A program made the translations under genes and the position numbers. From NCBI GenBank assembly GCA_021828295.1, contig JAKASF010000009.1:1-38144 (forward strand): 38,144 bases of DNA. The letters are read 5' to 3'. Origin of the DNA: Microcaldota archaeon (GTDB lineage: Archaea > Micrarchaeota > Micrarchaeia > Micrarchaeales > CABMGC01). Below are positions 9,127 through 17,922 of this stretch, piece after piece (position 1 is the first letter of the stretch; the number at the start of each line of letters is the position of its first letter). The notes beneath the pieces were generated by a model, which saw only the letters and a program-made list of their open reading frames with translations, did not search any database and was not told where the DNA came from.

Positions 9127-10166
9127 GAACCTGCTGTGCAGTTGCTCCTCTCGCCCGCGTTGGAGATGTAGCCGCAGTAGGAGGAGTTTGCGTATGTGCT
9201 GGCCAGCAGCGTGTAGCACGCGTCCGCCTGGCCTGACGCGAGCTGGGAGCAGAGCGTCGCGTTCATCGTGTTTATAGCCTGCGAGAGTATCACAGACTCT
9301 TGGCACTGCTGCGCGTATGCCCCCGTTGAGGCGCACGACGAGAGCAGGGAGGAAAGGCTCTCGTTGCCGCTCGCGGTGTAGTTTGCTGCTGCAGTCGCCT
9401 GGCTTATGCACGCATCGGTCGCCGCGCCCGCGGTGACCTTCCCGCACAGCGTTCCGTTTGCAGTCTCTGCGGCGAGCGAGATGTAGCAGTAGTCCCTGGC
9501 CGTGTATGTCGCGTTCTGCTGGAACGGCAGCGAGCCGAGCGCGAAGCTGCCCTGCACCGATGCCGTGGAGGCGCCCGCGCTAGCGTTGAGTATTATGTAG
9601 CTGGTGAGGTTCCTGTCAATCGATGCGGTCACAAGCCCGCAGTAGCTCGCGTTCTCAGTCAGCTGCGCCTTGCGTATCCCGATCACCGAGGCGCAGACGG
9701 TCGCGTAGGTGGAGTTGCCTATGCCGGTACACAGGCTCTCGTTATCTAGCTTGACTGCCACGTCCGCCTGGCAGCTAGACGCGTATGGCTCTCCGGCGCT
9801 GGCGCATCCTTGGTAATCGTCGTTCGCGCTTGCTATCGCAGCCACGCACAGGCCAAGGGTTGTTCCGTTCGAGATGCTGCCGCATGCGCTCTCATTGCCA
9901 GTCTGCCGCGCCACCTGCGAGTAGCAGGAATCCGCATATGCGCCCGAGGCGTAGCCGCACAGGCTCACGTTATTCTGGGAGAGCGCCAGGGAGGTTATGC
10001 ACGCGTACCTGCTGCTTGCGAATACGAGCCTGTCGCACGAGCCGAGGCTGTTGCCCTGCGGGACGAGGAGGAAGGAGAGCGCCGCGATTACTATCAGCGC
10101 TGCTGTCATGATAGCGTATGTCCTGAACCTCTTCGCGCGATCCGAGCCCGTGCTCTCTTGCATCAA
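9123..10166 (-). CDS. membrane-anchored, Cys-repeat, sequon-rich extracellular protein
   Basis: N-terminal TM (YAIMTAALIVIAALSFLLV) then repeated C-x2-3-A-...-N-x-S-x-C units with many NxS/T sequons. Confidence 0.7.
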   Translation of the reverse strand: MMQESTGSDRAKRFRTYAIMTAALIVIAALSFLLVPQGNSLGSCDRLVFASSRYACITSLALSQNNVSLCGYASGAYADSCYSQVARQTGNESACGSISNGTTLGLCVAAIASANDDYQGCASAGEPYASSCQADVAVKLDNESLCTGIGNSTYATVCASVIGIRKAQLTENASYCGLVTASIDRNLTSYIILNASAGASTASVQGSFALGSLPFQQNATYTARDYCYISLAAETANGTLCGKVTAGAATDACISQATAAANYTASGNESLSSLLSSCASTGAYAQQCQESVILSQAINTMNATLCSQLASGQADACYTLLASTYANSSYCGYISNAGERSNCTAGS

Positions 10167-10181
10167 AACCAGCTTTGGCTG

Positions 10182-10994
10182 CTAGAGGCCCATCTCCTCC
10201 GCAGATAGGACGTTGAACCCGTCTGCCGTTATCTCGTATGGCGTGGTCACAAAGCTGTGCTTCGTGCCCCTGCTCTTTATCACTTCCATCGCAAGCATTC
10301 GCTTCTCCGCCTCTCCCTTCTCGTACATGATTATTATGTCGTCGAAAACGAAGTACTCGGTCCTGAACCTGAGCCTGCTCCTCTCCGGCGTTGGCATCTC
10401 TGCCGTGAGCAGCGCAGTGACCCCGAGCCTGCGTAGGTTGTTCACGAGGGCGAGCATCGATCGCCTGTACACTGTAGGATCGTTGACAAGCATGTCAAGC
10501 ACGGAGAGCGAGTCTATGACTATGTTCTTCGCCCCGCTGCTGATTATCAGCGACTCTATGTCAGATACGACCTTCCCGAACTCGTACTGCGAGGAGCCGT
10601 CTCCAGAAGCGCCGCCGTGCAGCACAGCTGTCGGGTCCTCCCCGTCGATTATCAGCTTCTTGCTCTTCACCAGGTCGTCTATGTCGCTAAAGTTGGAGAA
10701 TGCTGCCTTCGCGTTCTGCAGCACGCGCTCCGGGGTCTCCTCAAGGGCGAAGAAGACGCACGTGCGCCCCGCCTTTGCGTTGCTATACAGATACTCGAAC
10801 GAGAGAAGAGTCTTGCCCGCGCCGGGGCCCCCGGCCACAACCACCTGATTGCCCGCCGGTATGCCGCCGAAAAACATAGCGTCGAGGCCAGCTATACCGG
10901 TCTTGACGAGTTCAACCAACTGATCACTGCTACTATTGCTACTAGACCATTTATATAATCTTATGCGCCGCGTTGAGGAAAAAGATTTAAGCAT
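10182..10994 (-). CDS. KaiC/RecA-like ATPase
   Basis: GIAGLDAMFFGGIPAGNQVVVAGGPGAGKTLLSFEYLYS (Walker A), NIVIDSLSVLDML (Walker B), ALEET. TTG at ~10919 is a more likely start, since the putative TATA box lies at 10951-10958. Confidence 0.85.
   Translation of the reverse strand: MLKSFSSTRRIRLYKWSSSNSSSDQLVELVKTGIAGLDAMFFGGIPAGNQVVVAGGPGAGKTLLSFEYLYSNAKAGRTCVFFALEETPERVLQNAKAAFSNFSDIDDLVKSKKLIIDGEDPTAVLHGGASGDGSSQYEFGKVVSDIESLIISSGAKNIVIDSLSVLDMLVNDPTVYRRSMLALVNNLRRLGVTALLTAEMPTPERSRLRFRTEYFVFDDIIIMYEKGEAEKRMLAMEVIKSRGTKHSFVTTPYEITADGFNVLSAEEMGL
10951..10958. promoter_or_regulatory. palindromic TATA box between divergent genes
   Basis: TTATATAA reads the same on both strands, between the KaiC-like gene (likely start ~10919) and the + strand gene (10998). 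Confidence 0.4.
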
Positions 10995-10997
10995 TGG

Positions 10998-11708
10998 ATG
11001 CGTGCTCTACTGGATCGCTTGAAGAAGAAATTCCTGTACATAGGCCTGGCGCTGCTCATCGTGGCGATAGCCGTATTCGTTGTCGCCCCGGGCTCGGTGA
11101 TTCCCGGCGCGTTTCCCGCCCCGATCCCTCGCTCCCTCTCTGTAGGCTCCGGGTCGCTCGACAGCATAGCGATGACGCTCAACCAGTCTGGCATAGTCAT
11201 AGTGACGTTCAACTCCAGCGCCAACGTCGACCTGTACGTGGCCAACGCTACTGCGTTCGGAGCAATACGCGGCGCGCAGATGTCAAACTACTCGGCAAGG
11301 TCCGCGGCGCTCGCCCTCGAAGGAGGGGGCGTGTACGAGGTGTACGAGGACAGCGGAAGCGGCGCTTTCCCATACACGGGCTACCCTAATGTTACAGCTC
11401 CCGCGTATCTGCTCAACATCTCGCTGATGCCGCCGGGCACCTACTACGCGATGTTCTACAACCCTGGGGCAGCGTCCGCAAACCTGAGCGTCTCATACCT
11501 GCCTGTATCGCTTGCACAGATACAGTCAGGAGGCTCTTCCGTTCTCGCCTACCTTGCCGTCTCGTTCGTAATCTTTGTCGCCGGCCTGGGCTTCGTGATA
11601 TACTCGTTCTTGGCCAAGGAGAAGGCAACCGAGGTCGCGACCATAGATGCGGATGCGGCCAAGGAGTACGACAGGCTGGAGAAACAAGGCAGGAAGAAGA
11701 GGGGTTGA
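10998..11708 (+). CDS. two-TM membrane protein with extracytoplasmic beta-rich domain
   Basis: N-terminal TM FLYIGLALLIVAIAVFVV and C-terminal TM LAYLAVSFVIFVAGLGFVIYSFL, with sequon-rich middle. Confidence 0.65.
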   Translation: MRALLDRLKKKFLYIGLALLIVAIAVFVVAPGSVIPGAFPAPIPRSLSVGSGSLDSIAMTLNQSGIVIVTFNSSANVDLYVANATAFGAIRGAQMSNYSARSAALALEGGGVYEVYEDSGSGAFPYTGYPNVTAPAYLLNISLMPPGTYYAMFYNPGAASANLSVSYLPVSLAQIQSGGSSVLAYLAVSFVIFVAGLGFVIYSFLAKEKATEVATIDADAAKEYDRLEKQGRKKRG

Positions 11709-11777
11709 TCGGGTCTCTTGTGCGAGTACAATTTGCGCTAACTGTTCGATGGGTGGTATGGGAAAGAGCGGGGGCAT

Positions 11778-11807
11778 AGAGTTTTGGTTGGGTGGGTGGT
11801 AAACTCT
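11778..11807. other. hairpin with G-quadruplex-capable loop
   Basis: AGAGTTT-tggttgggtgggtggt-AAACTCT. Confidence 0.4.
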
Positions 11808-11961
11808 AAAGAATAAGCATACAGAATATGCCTGCCCTGATCCTCCTTCCCATGTGTATATGTTATTCTGGAGCACATATTAATACTTATTGGTAAAATA
11901 ATATTAAATATTAGATGATTAAGAAGAAATCATAAGTTATTTTTATAATTATGGGATTAAA

Positions 11962-12993
11962 ATGAGGGCGGCTCGGGAAGGCAAGGAGTACGTGGAGAAC
12001 GAGCTTCCGCACAGGCTGCTGATAGAGATGTACAAGGACTCAAGGAGATCGCTTAAGGAGCTGGGCAGGGGCCTGCATATCTCATATCACACCATATCCA
12101 AGACGCTCTCGAGGCTGGAGGAGGAGTACAAGCTCAACTATACCATCGAGATCGACACCAACAAGCTCGGTTTCTCTGAAGGGCGGATAATAGCTATAAA
12201 ATTCAGCGAGAGGCCGCCGGTCGAGCTGCTGAAACAGAGGCTCCAGAAAGATGTCTTTGTTCAGGACGCATACCTCGCTGAGGGGGACTTCGATCTCCTG
12301 CTTTACGTCATAGGCCTCTCGTCCAGGGAGTTCGTAAGCTGGCAGTGGAAGCTCAGGATGGAGCTGAGAAAGTATGCGCCCTCGTTCAAGACATCCACTG
12401 CCGACCAGAATGTCATCGGCTTCTTCCCGGTGAAGAACGCGCTCATCGAGGCAAGCGAAAAGCTGTCGGACACGGAGAAAAAGGTGCTCTGCGCCCTCAA
12501 CGACAACTCCCGGATGAAGCTCAAGGAGCTAGTTCAGAAGTCAAAGACAACGCAGATGAGGGTGATCTACGTGCTCAAGAAGTTCAAGACAGAGGGCGTG
12601 ATCAAAAGATTCTCTGCGCTGACCCAGAACCCTTCAAAAAGGATCTTCCTTGCCTACGCCGTCTATCTCAACCCCGGCGTGAATCACGATAAGCTTATGC
12701 TTGATTTCGGGGAGGAGCTTCTGAAGGAGGGCACTCGCGGGGTAACCTCCGACTACACCCTCGTGGTCGATGCCGTCGGGGCGTACGACCTGCTCTACGT
12801 CTGCACCTTCGAGAACGGCGAAAAGCTTTCAGAGAGGGGACCGGACCTGATCAAGACGATACTTGCCGAGGAGTCACCGAAGATTGAGAAGGCTATGCTA
12901 ACGGACGTTATCGCAGGCAGGTGGCCGTTTCATTTCGACGACTACAACTTCTACAGGAAGATGTCGAAGAAAGAGACCGTAGCCGCAGACTAG
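11962..12993 (+). CDS. Lrp/AsnC-like regulator, apparent tandem HTH-RAM-HTH-RAM
   Basis: Two winged-helix segments (SLKELGRGLHISYHTISKTLSRLEEE; MKLKELVQKSKTTQMRVIYVLKKFKTEGVIKRF), each followed by a RAM-like segment (AEGDFDLLLYV; VDAVGAYDLLYVCTF). Confidence 0.75.
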   Translation: MRAAREGKEYVENELPHRLLIEMYKDSRRSLKELGRGLHISYHTISKTLSRLEEEYKLNYTIEIDTNKLGFSEGRIIAIKFSERPPVELLKQRLQKDVFVQDAYLAEGDFDLLLYVIGLSSREFVSWQWKLRMELRKYAPSFKTSTADQNVIGFFPVKNALIEASEKLSDTEKKVLCALNDNSRMKLKELVQKSKTTQMRVIYVLKKFKTEGVIKRFSALTQNPSKRIFLAYAVYLNPGVNHDKLMLDFGEELLKEGTRGVTSDYTLVVDAVGAYDLLYVCTFENGEKLSERGPDLIKTILAEESPKIEKAMLTDVIAGRWPFHFDDYNFYRKMSKKETVAAD

Positions 12994-13217
12994 TCGAACA
13001 GTTTAGCAAGCAGTCCCTTGTTCACAGGGAAGTAGCCGCCGTAGTCGTCCTTCAGCCTGACCAAGTTTTTCGAGAACAGGATCTCGGGGCAGCTTGATCC
13101 GCTAGGGCTCAGCACAAGCGGAATCGACTCGCATACCGGCAGCATGTCCAGGGCATCAGACGACAGCGTGCCGCATATCTTGAGCGTGCGTTTGCCTCTT
13201 GCTGTGAACATTCGCAT
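12990..13217 (-). CDS. small hypothetical protein
   Basis: 75-aa ATG ORF; TATA-like TTTTTTAAAG upstream on the minus strand (~13248-13258); convergent 4-nt overlap with the Lrp gene. Confidence 0.5.
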   Translation of the reverse strand: MRMFTARGKRTLKICGTLSSDALDMLPVCESIPLVLSPSGSSCPEILFSKNLVRLKDDYGGYFPVNKGLLAKLFD

Positions 13218-13361
13218 GAAAGCATCCGCCTTAACCTAAGTATCAAAGCTTTAAAAAACCTCTTATTTCGGGACTATACGGGAGTACACCTCGCGCTAGG
13301 GAGAAGTGACGAACCCAAGTTAGACGCATAGCTTATTAAACCTCATCGGCCAATTCCTTGC

Positions 13362-14054
13362 ATGGACAGCTTGGAGGAAAGAATCGGGGGAGAGATTGCA
13401 ATGGCAGAGAGCGCGGGCAGCTCCATGAAGAAGTGGCGCGAGCTCTTCGGCATCTCGCAGGTCGAGCTGGCCAAATATCTGAAGATCTCGGCTAGCACGA
13501 TAAGCGACTACGAGGGCAACAGGAGGGCCAGTCCAGGCGTAGGCATAATCAAGAGATTCGTGAAGGCGCTTCTCACGCTCGATGAGCAGAAGGGCAGCGA
13601 GGTCACGCGCAACCTGGAGAAGTTCAACGCATCGAAGGAGCAGACCGGCAGCTTCTACATGATCAAGGACTTCTCGACGCCGATAAGCGGCATGGACTTC
13701 TCAAGATTGATAGAGGCGAAGATAGCAGCAAATCCAGGACTCCTTGACACGGTCAAGCTCTTCGGCTACACGCTGCTGGACAGCCTCAAGGTCATACTAG
13801 AGATCAGCCCGACCGAGTACCCCAAGCTCTTCGGGACGACGACGGAGCGCGCCTTCGTCTTCGACCAGGTATCTACGGGCAGGTCGCCGATGGTTGTCAT
13901 ACGCGTCGCGCCGATAAAGCCAAAGCTCGTCGTGATACAGAACGTGGACCAGGTGGACAAGCTTGCTATAAAGATAGCCCAGATAGAGAAGATACCGCTA
14001 TTGACGACGCGCCTCAACGGCGAGGAGCTGAAGGTCAGGCTAAACAATATATAG
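13362..14054 (+). CDS. XRE-type HTH transcriptional regulator (archaeal)
   Basis: WRELFGISQVELAKYLKISASTISDYEGNRRASPGVGIIKRFV. Confidence 0.85.
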   Translation: MDSLEERIGGEIAMAESAGSSMKKWRELFGISQVELAKYLKISASTISDYEGNRRASPGVGIIKRFVKALLTLDEQKGSEVTRNLEKFNASKEQTGSFYMIKDFSTPISGMDFSRLIEAKIAANPGLLDTVKLFGYTLLDSLKVILEISPTEYPKLFGTTTERAFVFDQVSTGRSPMVVIRVAPIKPKLVVIQNVDQVDKLAIKIAQIEKIPLLTTRLNGEELKVRLNNI

Positions 14055-14074
14055 CCGGACTAGCAATTAGGACA

Positions 14075-14752
14075 GTGCAGAAATCAATCCTTTACGACAA
14101 GATAGCAGCCTGCAGGCTCTGCCCCAGGCTCGTGCGATACAGGGAGTCGGTCAAGCCAGCGAAACGGTTTGCAGATTGGCAGTACTGGCACAAACCCGCC
14201 CTGGGCTTCGGCGACATTAACGCGAGGGTGCTGATCGTGGGCCTCGCGCCGTCGGCGCACGGGGGCAACCGCACCGGCAGGGTCTTCACCGGAGACCCTT
14301 CCGGAGATTTTCTCTTCGACGCGATCTACAAGGCCGGCTTCTCCAACCAACCGCGCTCGGTTAGCAGGGACGACGGGCTCACGCTCAAGGATCTCTACGT
14401 GACCGCTGTTGTGAAGTGCGCCCCTCCCGACAACAAGCCCGAGAGGATAGAGGCTGTGAGATGCGTCTCCGCATTCCTGATGAACGAGGTGCTTGCGCTG
14501 AAGAAGGCAAGGGTGATAGTCCCGCTGGGTGCCTTCGCCCACAAGTGGCTCGAGTTCTCGCTCGCGCAGCTCGGAGTCGACACAAGCAGGGTTGCTGATT
14601 TCGGCCACGGGGCAGAGTACACGGCCGGCAGGTACACGATACTCACCTCGTACCACGTCTCGCCAAGGAACACAAACACGGGCACTCTCACAGAGAGGAT
14701 GTTCGTTGGCGTGCTCAAGAAAGCCAGGTCGATAGCATCAAGGACGCAGTAG
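14075..14752 (+). CDS. uracil-DNA glycosylase family V (UDGb-like)
   Basis: CRLCPRLVRYRE... VLIVGLAPSAHGGNRTGRVFTGDPSGDFLF, VVKCAPPDNKP; GTG start. Confidence 0.9.
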   Translation: MQKSILYDKIAACRLCPRLVRYRESVKPAKRFADWQYWHKPALGFGDINARVLIVGLAPSAHGGNRTGRVFTGDPSGDFLFDAIYKAGFSNQPRSVSRDDGLTLKDLYVTAVVKCAPPDNKPERIEAVRCVSAFLMNEVLALKKARVIVPLGAFAHKWLEFSLAQLGVDTSRVADFGHGAEYTAGRYTILTSYHVSPRNTNTGTLTERMFVGVLKKARSIASRTQ

Positions 14753-14816
14753 TCATCTTGGTGTACTTAAGAACAGAAGCAAATCTGTATAAATATCGAG
14801 CGTAATAATACTCTTG

Positions 14817-15173
14817 ATGGAGCGGGGAGTAGTACTCGGGACAGCGATTGGATTGGTCGCGATAGTGTTTCTAGGGTGGGTGCCAGTAGTAGGCGCTCTG
14901 GTCTCCGGTTACATGGCCGGCATTAACACCAGCTACAGGAAAGAAGGGATAATCGCGGGTTTCGTCGTGGGCGCGATAGGATCGCTAATCCTCACGTGGG
15001 CGTTCTTCCTTATGCCTTCTCAGGTATTCGTGGTCACAGAAGGGCCGCTCTCTGGATGGGTGGGCCAGTTCTTCACCAAGTTCTACACCCTCGGGCCCTT
15101 GGTTCTGATAGCTACCACCGTGGCCTGTTCGATGATAGGCGGCGCGATAGGAAGTCTGGGGAAGAAGAGGTAA
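14817..15173 (+). CDS. small glycine-rich multi-TM protein (DUF5518-like)
   Basis: MERGVVLGTAIGLVAIVFLGWVPVVGALVSGYMAGINTSYRKEGIIAGFVVGAIGSLILTW; TATA-like TATAAATA upstream. Confidence 0.65.
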   Translation: MERGVVLGTAIGLVAIVFLGWVPVVGALVSGYMAGINTSYRKEGIIAGFVVGAIGSLILTWAFFLMPSQVFVVTEGPLSGWVGQFFTKFYTLGPLVLIATTVACSMIGGAIGSLGKKR

Positions 15174-15183
15174 GCAGTTAGAA

Positions 15184-15197
15184 AGTGGAGGCAACGA
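15184..15197. repeat. direct repeat of tRNA-Val 3' end (putative outer att)
   Basis: agtggaggcaacga is identical to 19309-19322. Confidence 0.6.
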
Positions 15198-15339
15198 CTA
15201 TTCCTGTTTTGGTTTGGTTTGGAAAGCAGCAATACAGAGATATACAATTCTCTATCCTTTAGCTAGGCGCTTTGTGGAAGCTAACTACTATAAACAAAGG
15301 TTTATTAATATTCATCACTATAAAATAGTAGTGATTGCC

Positions 15340-15594
15340 ATGGATTACGAAGGTAAAGTTACGCGGCAAGGCCAGATTACTCTGCCTCAAAAAATAAGAA
15401 GGAGGTATTCCATAAAAGAAGGGGATATAGTCACTTATGTTGATTTAGGAGACCACATAGTTGTGTTACCTCGCACCAAAAGTGCGCTACAAACCTTACT
15501 TTCGCTTAAAATAAAAACAAAAGAATCTGTACAAAAAATAAAGCAGAAGATACGCTACGCCGCTACGGAAGAGGCAAACAAGAGAGGCGTTTAA
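15340..15594 (+). CDS. vapB: AbrB/SpoVT-type antitoxin (VapB-like)
   Basis: MDYEGKVTRQGQITLPQKIRRRYSIKEGDIVTYVDLGDHIVVLP; stop overlaps next start (TAATG). Confidence 0.85.
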   Translation: MDYEGKVTRQGQITLPQKIRRRYSIKEGDIVTYVDLGDHIVVLPRTKSALQTLLSLKIKTKESVQKIKQKIRYAATEEANKRGV

Positions 15595-16001
15595 TGCTGA
15601 TCGAAACAGACTCTTTCATAGCCGTGATGAAAGAGAAAGACAGACTCAAAGCCTCGGCCTCACGTCTGCTGGCCGATATAGAGACTGGCAAAATCAAAGG
15701 TGCGTATGCCTCCATCGCAGTAGTCCAAGAGGTTATCTTCTGGCTATCGAATGAAAAGAGGGGTGGCGACACCGTAAAAGCAGTAAATGCGCTCCTAAAC
15801 ACCACCAACTTGGAATGGGTCGATTTAAGCAGGAATATTTGCCTGACTGCTTCTGCTCTAATTGAAGAGTACAATCTGAGTCCTTTTGACGCCTATCACG
15901 CCGCCACAGCGATAAACAGAGATGGAAAAATAGTAAGTAGCGACCGCGCATATGACAAAATAAAAGGCATCGAAAGAATCGACCTTTTTTCTTTCAAATG
16001 A
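15594..16001 (+). CDS. vapC: PIN-domain toxin (VapC-like)
   Basis: MLIETDSFIAVMKEKD...EVIFWLS...LSPFDAYHAATAINRDGKIVSSDRAYDKI: PIN acidic residues and gene order. Confidence 0.88.
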   Translation: MLIETDSFIAVMKEKDRLKASASRLLADIETGKIKGAYASIAVVQEVIFWLSNEKRGGDTVKAVNALLNTTNLEWVDLSRNICLTASALIEEYNLSPFDAYHAATAINRDGKIVSSDRAYDKIKGIERIDLFSFK

Positions 16002-16160
16002 CGGGTGCTGCGGGAACACCATTGGGAAGCTGGAGATGGGGGAGTGGACACCAACTTTTATGCTTAGCGTTTCTCGCTTTCCCCGTTCCTAAGCAACCAA
16101 AATTACTTGTTGTTTCTCATATATAAACAGTACTGAACATACACCCGACTTTAGGTCAGA

Positions 16161-16177
16161 TGGAGGCAACGAGCATC
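16161..16177. repeat. direct repeat of tRNA-Val 3' end (putative internal att)
   Basis: tggaggcaacgagcatc vs tggaggcaacgagaatc at 19311-19327 (16/17). Confidence 0.65.
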
Positions 16178-16300
16178 CCACGCAACGTGCGCTTCTTTTT
16201 CGATAGCGTTTGATATCGTTTACTATCAGCTAAGAATTTAAGTTATTCGCGCATCGATCGGCAGTTCATTGGCTCATTACCTTAAGGTACGCTCGCTTTT

Positions 16301-16762
16301 TCATCTAGTTAAATCCTTTTCCATGAATAATCGTGGTTCTCCATCACCGTAAGGATTTTCCTCAGGACGAACTGCCTTGAAGCCCCGCCTCTCATACATT
16401 TGTTTTGCCTTTTCATTGCTTGGGTGAACTCTTAGTGTAGCCTTCTTATGGCCCGTTCTCACTACCTCAGCCAGTAGCCAGTCCAGCGCTTCTCTTCCAA
16501 AACCCTGTCCTTGATGTTTACGCAAGATCCCAAGACTAACGAGGTAGGCAGTTCCTTTTTCTCCAGTGTCGTAAGAAGTCGTGCCGATCAGCTCTCCATC
16601 TGATTTTATCAAGAAGACATTACTTTTCTTGAACGAATCCCGTACTTCCTTTTCAGTTCGAAAAGATGCGTATGTTTTGCTCATCAGATCCAACTCCACC
16701 CTGAACACTTCCTTCCAGTCAGCTTCGCTAGCTCTAACAAAAGAAACCTTCTGCAAAGCCAC
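16301..16762 (-). CDS. GNAT acetyltransferase
   Basis: YLVSLGILRKHQGQGFGREALDWLLAEV...LRVHPSNEKAKQMYERRGFKAV. Confidence 0.9.
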   Translation of the reverse strand: MALQKVSFVRASEADWKEVFRVELDLMSKTYASFRTEKEVRDSFKKSNVFLIKSDGELIGTTSYDTGEKGTAYLVSLGILRKHQGQGFGREALDWLLAEVVRTGHKKATLRVHPSNEKAKQMYERRGFKAVRPEENPYGDGEPRLFMEKDLTR

Positions 16763-16833
16763 AATTACCCCTCATTTTGGCATCGGCATTAAAAGAATTT
16801 AAACTATTGCATTGTATTAACTTTATTTGAAAT

Positions 16834-16852
16834 TATTGCGGAAAACGCAATA
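16834..16852. promoter_or_regulatory. inverted repeat upstream of Lrp paralog, possible operator
   Basis: TATTGCG-gaaaa-CGCAATA next to AT-rich TATTTATTATAT. Confidence 0.4.
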
Positions 16853-16881
16853 TTTATTATATGCTGTTACGAAGTCTAAGT

Positions 16882-17883
16882 ATGCACTACGGGCGAAGGG
16901 AAAAACTGGTGCTTAGGGCGCTGAGCGAGAACGCACGAGCGACAACCACAGAACTAGCCAAGGTTGCGAGGTGCTCCAGAACAACCATCAGCAAACTCAT
17001 AAAGCAGATGGCAGACGAACTCGACATCCGGTTCACTCTGGAAATCGACGTCTCAAGGCTCGGTACACTTGAAAGACATGTGTTAATGGTAAAGTTATCC
17101 AAAAATCCCGGAGCTGCAGCTTTGGAAGGCATCTTCAAGGACAAAAAATACGTTCATGAAGTATACATAACCGAAGGGGACTTTGACCTTACAATCATTG
17201 CCACCGCAAGCAATCCCATTGATTACATAATTAGAGAAACCGAGATGATAGAAGGATTATCTGATTTTGTGCCAGTGGTCAGACCCTCAACCATTGGGTA
17301 TCTGAGCTTCGGATTTGTGCCGTTCAACGACAGCTTTGTTGAGGATATAGGGAAAGAGATCAAAGTTGACGAAGGAGAGAAACGCATCCTGCGCACATTA
17401 AATCATAACTCAAGAATCAGTTACAGGGAACTTGCAAGTTTGACCGGGATGAGCGAGGACGCGGCGAGATATAAAGTATTCAACCTAAAGAAAAAGGGGA
17501 TAATAAAGCGGTTTACCATTGCGGTGCAGAGGCCTCAGAACGATTACATTTTGGCCTTCTTTGAAAATTGGACTTATAACAAGCAGTTCGATGACAGGGC
17601 TGCGATTGATAGAGAAGGTATGATGAATGCCGACGCCGAACTGCCGTTGTTGGCCACTTTTCAATTCTCCGGACCGCTCACCGGTAGCTTCGGCAACTTC
17701 GCCATCGGGCTGTTCGAAGACAGAAAAGAAGCCATGCAAAAAGCGATCCAAAAGCACAAAACCATATACCTGAAAGACAGGGTCGAGATAAAACACGCGA
17801 GGATAGTTAAAGTGCTAAAAGGCCTATTGCCGTTAAGAAACTTGGATATAAAGACCAATTACCTGGTTGTGAGGTGGGCGTAA
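16882..17883 (+). CDS. Lrp/AsnC-like regulator, apparent tandem HTH-RAM-HTH-RAM (paralog of 11962-12993)
   Basis: RREKLVLRALSENARATTTELAKVARCSRTTISKLIKQM; ITEGDFDLTIIATA; KRILRTLNHNSRISYRELASLTGMSEDAARYKVFNLKKKGIIKRF. ORF opens at 16861; ATG 16882 seems likelier. Confidence 0.75.
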   Translation: MHYGRREKLVLRALSENARATTTELAKVARCSRTTISKLIKQMADELDIRFTLEIDVSRLGTLERHVLMVKLSKNPGAAALEGIFKDKKYVHEVYITEGDFDLTIIATASNPIDYIIRETEMIEGLSDFVPVVRPSTIGYLSFGFVPFNDSFVEDIGKEIKVDEGEKRILRTLNHNSRISYRELASLTGMSEDAARYKVFNLKKKGIIKRFTIAVQRPQNDYILAFFENWTYNKQFDDRAAIDREGMMNADAELPLLATFQFSGPLTGSFGNFAIGLFEDRKEAMQKAIQKHKTIYLKDRVEIKHARIVKVLKGLLPLRNLDIKTNYLVVRWA

Positions 17884-17922
17884 ACTAGAAACTCTATGGC
17901 AGTTCCAGAGGAAGGCTAGTTT
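17882..17922 (+). terminator. possible 3' hairpin after Lrp paralog
   Basis: AAACTAG (17882-17888) / CTAGTTT (17916-17922) perfect 7-bp inverted repeat with inner CTCT/AGAG pairing, starting at the stop codon. Confidence 0.3.

Noticed and set aside
9127-9447. N-terminal extension of the 582-aa DHH ORF
   Set aside because: Lies inside the Cys-repeat gene in another frame; GTGA overlap at 9126 is the better start.
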